Part shown: piece after piece, positions 59,724-64,000 of the stretch
How the letters are laid out: each line of letters starts with the position of its first letter
Numbering within the stretch: position 1 is the first letter of the stretch
Assembly (NCBI GenBank): GCA_001936135.1
Contig: CP012818.1
Coordinates: 2,356,001 to 2,420,000, forward strand
DNA length: 64,000 nucleotides
Reading direction: 5' to 3'
Source of the DNA: Saccharomycopsis fibuligera x Saccharomycopsis cf. fibuligera
Lineage: Eukaryota > Ascomycota > Saccharomycetes > Ascoideales > Saccharomycopsidaceae
Notes under the pieces: model-generated
What the model saw: only the letters and a program-made list of their open reading frames with translations
The model's database searches: none
Told to the model about the DNA's origin: nothing
Made by a program: the position numbers and the translations under genes

Positions 59724-61253
59724 ATGTCAAAGCATCTTCCCATTTCACCTCTCTTGACCTCTTTCCACAAGTGGAGCGGCCGCACTAAGAGACTTTCATT
59801 CAATGACCTCAACAAGGCCAATGGCCGCAGCCAGCAGCTGAAGAAACAAAATCAGCAAAAACTCGCCAGAGAGCTTCCATTGAACTTGGAACAAGACCCA
59901 ATTGCCGCGACCCTAGCAAGTTTTGATAGATTCGATCTGTACAGGAGGATAAGGTACCCTCGGGACTTTCTTATAGCGTTTACTTTGGTGAAGCAGCCTC
60001 AGTGGTTCAAACAGCAGATGGATGAGTATCACGGCAAGAATAGTAATGAGAAAATATCAACTTCTATAAACAGAGAAACAAAGCTGTTAGATCAGACGAT
60101 ACATGGCAAAATAAATGACAATGCAGAACTAGTAGTTGATCCGTTATCGTTTGTCAATTATAAGAGACTTGATGCAGAGCTTGCAAGAGCAGTTCAGACA
60201 GGCTCGCTTGAATACTTTGATACCAAATCAAAAAACTCTGAACTTAATCAAAAGGCATCAAATACCACTCCAGTTCCTCAAAAAAGTGCTAGCAGTGATA
60301 TACCAACAGAACAAGCAAATAGCAGCGATGCTAAAAAGTACCGCATTCGCCAAAATCTCATACCTCCAATGAACACATTTGAACGACAAGATCTCTGGTT
60401 GATGCCCAAAGATATTGGTATTCAACCAATACAAACCCCCTCAACCGAATACAGAATAACCACCGCACAAGGTCCAATTACGAGCTACATTCCTCTTTCA
60501 TGGGCACATTTCGATGATATGGTCAAGATTGGCTTTAAACAAACCAAAATACAGTCATCAAAAAATTCGAAAAATCAACAGCAGCAGCAGGAGGGTTCTA
60601 AATATCCAGTTGGGCAAAAATTCTTCTCTCTTGCAGATTGTGGAAAATTAGGCAAATATTTCTCATGCATATTTCCACTACATTTGAAAAATCAGCTAGA
60701 AGGGTTCCCAAACTATCAAGTTTTTTATCGTTTAGACATTGGCGAAGTGATTACTTTGCAGTTATTAAAGACAGTAAAGCAGTGGCTATTGAAGTATTAT
60801 GTTCAACTTAATAGGAAATGGCAAAATTATGAAAATGGTTCTGTGAAACTCAGCTTACAACCAAGCCACAAAGATGTGGTTTGTCTGATTGGTAAGACTA
60901 AGGAAAATGACGATATCAACGTGTGCGTTTTTGACATAGTAGAATTTAAGCTGGACAATACTGATAATGAGCAAGCAACCAACCAAGTATTGACAAAAAT
61001 AAATATTGATCAGATTCAAGCAAAATTGAAAGATATTTATAGTAGCAATACTTACAAAGACTCAGTATACAAAAATTTAGTATTGAGCCAATTTGGGCAA
61101 GTTGCTTTTATTCTTGAGAAGCTTGCTAACGAATCAAAGTTACACAATAATGGATATGTTAATGGTGAGTTTAGACTACGTAGCACTAACAGTGAACCAT
61201 ACGAAATGTTCGTCAGAAATTTGATTAGATTGGGCGTGTTTTTGGAGAATTAA
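59724..61253 (+). CDS. Conserved-looking protein of unknown function, possibly mitochondrial
   Basis: 509 residues that I do not recognise. The N-terminus is basic with Ser and few acids (KHLPISPLLTSFHKWSGRTKRLSFNDLNK), compatible with mitochondrial import. A structured segment follows: ARELPLNLEQDPIAATLASFDRFDLYRRIRYPRDFLIAFTLVKQPQWFKQQMDEY. A Ser/Asn-rich linker spans about 150-210. The C-terminal half looks folded (NTFERQDLWLMPKDIGIQP, YIPLSWAHFDDMVKIGF, FFSLADCGKLGKYFSCIFPLHLK, YQVFYRLDIGEVITLQLLKTVKQWLLKYY), with a short Gln run near 285. The composition and good start context argue for a real gene. Candidates include fast-evolving mitochondrial gene-expression factors, but nothing specific is supported. 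Confidence 0.75.
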   Translation: MSKHLPISPLLTSFHKWSGRTKRLSFNDLNKANGRSQQLKKQNQQKLARELPLNLEQDPIAATLASFDRFDLYRRIRYPRDFLIAFTLVKQPQWFKQQMDEYHGKNSNEKISTSINRETKLLDQTIHGKINDNAELVVDPLSFVNYKRLDAELARAVQTGSLEYFDTKSKNSELNQKASNTTPVPQKSASSDIPTEQANSSDAKKYRIRQNLIPPMNTFERQDLWLMPKDIGIQPIQTPSTEYRITTAQGPITSYIPLSWAHFDDMVKIGFKQTKIQSSKNSKNQQQQQEGSKYPVGQKFFSLADCGKLGKYFSCIFPLHLKNQLEGFPNYQVFYRLDIGEVITLQLLKTVKQWLLKYYVQLNRKWQNYENGSVKLSLQPSHKDVVCLIGKTKENDDINVCVFDIVEFKLDNTDNEQATNQVLTKINIDQIQAKLKDIYSSNTYKDSVYKNLVLSQFGQVAFILEKLANESKLHNNGYVNGEFRLRSTNSEPYEMFVRNLIRLGVFLEN

Positions 61254-62040
61254 TACTCTATCTTTTAGCCAAACTTGTATTGAATAATATTGGCACAATC
61301 GGGTATTGAACTAGTTCTATGAGATACTAATGAAAAGTAATAATAACATTGTATATAAACGGTAGCATTTTTGCACTATTGCCATTGGTGAATATTAGGA
61401 ACGCGTAGATAACGCTCTGAAGTTGTAGATTAGCACTGACCAACATTTATCGCCAGGTTACTTCGGGATTACAGAATTACAGTTTACAGCTATGATTACC
61501 ACCTCCATAATAATGCACTTATTGTTACATGAGTGCAAAGACTTATCAAAAACATAAAATTCGCCTAAAAAATGCTCCTTCTCTGGTTACATTTGCGGTT
61601 TTCCATTAAAAATTGGTTAGTACACTTTTCAAAAAATCATAAACCCCATCAAGTTTCAGTGAACGAGACACCCTACTAAACTACTAAATCATTGAGGACA
61701 TATCATCGTATCGATGACCTCAAAATACATCTATGTACACAGCTCCATGGCACATAAGTATACGAAAAAATAAGAATCGCTTTGAAGTATATGAAATTTA
61801 CAGTACTGTCAACTAACTGGATAATATTACCACTGTGCACTGCCTGATTTACTGTTTTGAATTGTTTTGATTCACAGCCCAGTAAGTAAAACTATCTGCA
61901 GAAGCCGCAATACGGCTCAGCCAAGCTTACATTTCTGCTACTGATGTTTCGCCCAAACCTCTATCATTCCTTAATTACAATATCAAAGCATTCAAATATG
62001 TACTCATAATAACTAGATGACTTTTATTAGGACCCAAGTT
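61254..62040. other. Intergenic region before the protease gene
   Basis: 787 bp after the unknown gene. AT-rich, no ORF or RNA recognised. Confidence 0.5.
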
Positions 62041-62226
62041 TCACCTTGAAGCAGTGTGCAGTGTACTTTTGCCAATCAGCGTCCTTTGCATTGGATTTCC
62101 GTTGCGCATGCTTGGCTCCGGTCCTGCACTGCGGGCCTGTCTTGGACTGATAAAAAGCAGCGGTTTTCCCAACATCAGCACCAATATTGCAAATGAGACC
62201 AGCACAGGAAGCAAAAGAAGAAGCAT
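62041..62226 (-). CDS. Possible small membrane protein (61 aa)
   Basis: ATG at 62226 in an AAAATG context opens a 61-codon frame: an N-terminal hydrophobic helix (LLLLLPVLVSFAILVLMLG, ~22 residues) followed by a polar, basic tail with no acids except one Glu. The stretch 62050-62230 is visibly richer in G+C than its surroundings, as coding DNA would be. It uses CTG five times in 61 codons, unlike the neighbouring genes. A second minus-strand frame (62027-62245) and a plus-strand frame are also open here, so the coding frame is uncertain. It starts only 89 bp from the protease ATG, very close for divergent yeast genes. No homologue recognised. Confidence 0.3.
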   Translation of the reverse strand: MLLLLLPVLVSFAILVLMLGKPLLFISPRQARSAGPEPSMRNGNPMQRTLIGKSTLHTASR

Positions 62227-62315
62227 TTTGTCCAAACCTGAGCATTCTGTAAAAACTTTCAGTTTATCCTAAACTTTTACGTTACTATATTCACAAAAAG
62301 CCAACCAAATTTTTG

Positions 62316-63812
62316 ATGATGCTTCTTCTTCGTGTGCTTGTGGGTCTCGTGTTACATCTAATGGCCGCTGCAGCCATGCCATTACCCCAACTTAACTTCC
62401 ACAACATCAACAAGAGACAACTCAAATTACTCGAAAGAGATACAACTGAACACGGTTATGCGAGACTAAACTTCGATGTGGTTAAACGTGAAGAGCTTGG
62501 AGAAATTGAACAATTCTCTTTACAAAATTACAAATCTCTTTACTATTTGGTCAATGTTGCCCTTGGCACTCCTCGCCAACTGGTGAGAGTAATGTTGGAC
62601 ACTGGTAGTGCTGATTTGATTGTTGAATCGGTGAACAACCCAGTTTGTTTGCCTACAGAAGATAGTGCTAAAGTTTTGAAGCAAAATGAAGCAGCTGGCA
62701 CTAACAGTACCTCTTCATCATCAAAGAGAAGCTTGTCTAAGAGAAAAAATATTATTCCTGATAGTGGCCCAATGTTACAGAAGAGAAAAAATATTATCAG
62801 TGAAAAACTGCTTTCTTCCACTGGCACTGATGGTGTTCAAAACAAAGCCACTAGTTCTAGCACCTCAAATAAGATTAATTGCTTTGCTAATGGCTTTTTT
62901 GCCGGTAACTTATCGCTGTCCTTTAACCTCAATACATCTGACTCAATGACCATAATATACGGTGATAACCAACAATCTCAGGGTCATTATGCTACAGAAG
63001 ACGCATCCATTGGTGATATCAATCTCAAAAGTTTAAATTTTGGCCTCATTGAGTCCGGTGACACATCACTTGGAGTTTTGGGAATTGGCCCAAAACAATT
63101 ACAGCTGACTTATTTATTCAAACAAAAAACATACAATCATGTTCCATATCAAATTGCACAACAACATAATTTACAAAAGGTGGCTTATTCTATAAGTTTA
63201 AGTGATTTACATGGTCAAAATGGGCTGATCTTGTTTGGGGCTGTGGATAAGTATAAATACACGGGGAATTTCGCAACTTTGCCATATGGCGATAGTGATG
63301 GATCTGCCGGATTTTATATTAATACCGACAATATTGAATTGCACTACGATGGAGCAAGCGGTGTCAATAGCACCAATAGCACTTTGTCCAAGCCAAACAC
63401 CAAGCACACGACATTGCTAGATACAGGCTCCACTCTCATCAGCTTACCACCAAGCGTTGTTAAGTCGATCCAAAATACTGTTCCTCATACTTCTGCAAAC
63501 AGTCATGGTCTAGTGGTTGATTGTTCAGTGCTTGAAAATGACAAAAATTACTTGTCTTTCACCTTCTCTGGCTCTGAGGGTAAAATCAACATTGATGTGC
63601 CGTTCAGACAAATGAATTTGACCACAGCAGCAACCGGGACTACTTGTACTTTGGGGATGTCTTCAAGTGATGACGACTCAGCTTTGACTTTGGGTGATCC
63701 ATTTTTTAGAAGTAGTTATGTGGTTTTCGATATGACGGATCAACAAATCAGTATTGCTAAAGTTAATCGTGGACAAGATGCTGTAAAAGAAGGAATTTAT
63801 ATTATTGGATGA
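62316..63812 (+). CDS. Secreted aspartyl protease (yapsin/SAP family)
   Basis: 498 residues from the first ATG (62316). A signal peptide (LLLRVLVGLVLHLMAAAAMP) is followed by a ~35-residue propeptide with a Lys-Arg Kex2-type site (FDVVKREE). The pepsin fold has both catalytic motifs: DTGSADL at Asp95 and DTGSTLI at about Asp365, a flap with IIYGDNQQSQGHY, and conserved GVLGIGPK and GLILFGAVDKYKYTG. Between the first motif and flap is a loop with three dibasic sites and Cys on each side, as in yapsins cleaved into two disulphide-linked chains. The loop carries a duplicated KRKNII unit. The usual Trp after DTGSSDLW is replaced by Ile. No GPI signal is seen at the C-terminus (GIYIIG), so it is probably secreted rather than anchored. 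Substrates are unknown. Confidence 0.92.
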   Translation: MMLLLRVLVGLVLHLMAAAAMPLPQLNFHNINKRQLKLLERDTTEHGYARLNFDVVKREELGEIEQFSLQNYKSLYYLVNVALGTPRQLVRVMLDTGSADLIVESVNNPVCLPTEDSAKVLKQNEAAGTNSTSSSSKRSLSKRKNIIPDSGPMLQKRKNIISEKLLSSTGTDGVQNKATSSSTSNKINCFANGFFAGNLSLSFNLNTSDSMTIIYGDNQQSQGHYATEDASIGDINLKSLNFGLIESGDTSLGVLGIGPKQLQLTYLFKQKTYNHVPYQIAQQHNLQKVAYSISLSDLHGQNGLILFGAVDKYKYTGNFATLPYGDSDGSAGFYINTDNIELHYDGASGVNSTNSTLSKPNTKHTTLLDTGSTLISLPPSVVKSIQNTVPHTSANSHGLVVDCSVLENDKNYLSFTFSGSEGKINIDVPFRQMNLTTAATGTTCTLGMSSSDDDSALTLGDPFFRSSYVVFDMTDQQISIAKVNRGQDAVKEGIYIIG

Positions 63813-64000
63813 TATGACACGTGGCTGCTATTTGTTGATACTTTTGTTTTGCAACTTTATTACTGCTGGTCAGATTGATATTGTTTGCGTAACAATGGTG
63901 CTGCTATTGCTCTCTATCATTACTCTTTCCATCACTCCCATTAAAAAATTTTATGGTTAATTTCTCGTTGAAGATCACTCTTTTTCTATTACTGAGTCTT
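63813..64000. other. 3' flank of the protease gene
   Basis: AT-rich sequence with a CACGTG at 63818-63823, seven bases after the stop; it may belong to the promoter of a gene beyond the window. Confidence 0.4.

Noticed and set aside
1-64000. CRISPR arrays, operons, prokaryotic or viral genes
   Set aside because: Introns, tRNA introns, poly(dA:dT) tracts and yeast orthologues show that this is eukaryotic nuclear DNA; no such elements were seen.

Overview
The window is nuclear DNA of a budding yeast (Saccharomycotina). It is AT-rich and gene-dense, and the short introns use GTATGT/GTAAGT donors and TACTAAC-like branch points. The genes are clear yeast orthologues: MON1, ERV14, RIF1, ULS1, YHC1, USO1, GSH1, MRPL3, TRM9, GPI17, CHP1 and GRS1. 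CTG codons are scarce in conserved domains and occur mainly in low-complexity stretches. That would fit a CUG-Ser (Candida/Debaryomyces-like) yeast, but I could not prove the genetic code, so Leu at CTG in the translations may really be Ser.

Layout, left to right: the 3' part of a Pst2-type flavodoxin (1-466); MON1 (-) and ERV14 (+) from a shared promoter; a gene-free 4.6 kb interval between two convergent genes (4611-9201); a Ppq1/Ppz-type phosphatase, RIF1 and the SUMO-targeted Snf2/RING protein ULS1, all on the minus strand; an intron-containing tRNA-Leu(CAA) beside a nest of LTR fragments (22.9-25 kb); YHC1 (U1C) with an intron and a long Gly/Tyr/Arg tail; USO1; and a velvet-domain regulator with a 2.4 kb upstream region. 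Then come GSH1 with an 11-nt first exon, the divergent pair MRPL3 / PLP-homeostasis protein, a tail-anchored protein, a second LTR nest around an intron-containing tRNA-Gln(TTG) (46.2-49.4 kb), the divergent pair TRM9 / GPI17, CHP1 with an intron, a secreted RNase T2-like protein, GRS1, an unrecognised protein and a secreted aspartyl protease.

The genes form no operon-like system. Housekeeping roles dominate: vesicle tethering and ER export, tRNA modification and charging, GPI anchoring, glutathione synthesis and telomere/replication control. The points most worth following up are: (1) the velvet-domain protein, a family known mainly from filamentous and dimorphic fungi; (2) the RNase T2-like gene, whose only nearby ATG is followed at once by TAA and whose catalytic domain is split by a Ser/Thr-rich insert; (3) the GRS1 reading frame, which continues past its ATG into a mitochondrial-type leader with no ATG; (4) the unexplained 4.6 kb interval; and (5) two LTR nests beside tRNA genes that share repeat families and contain inverted copies.
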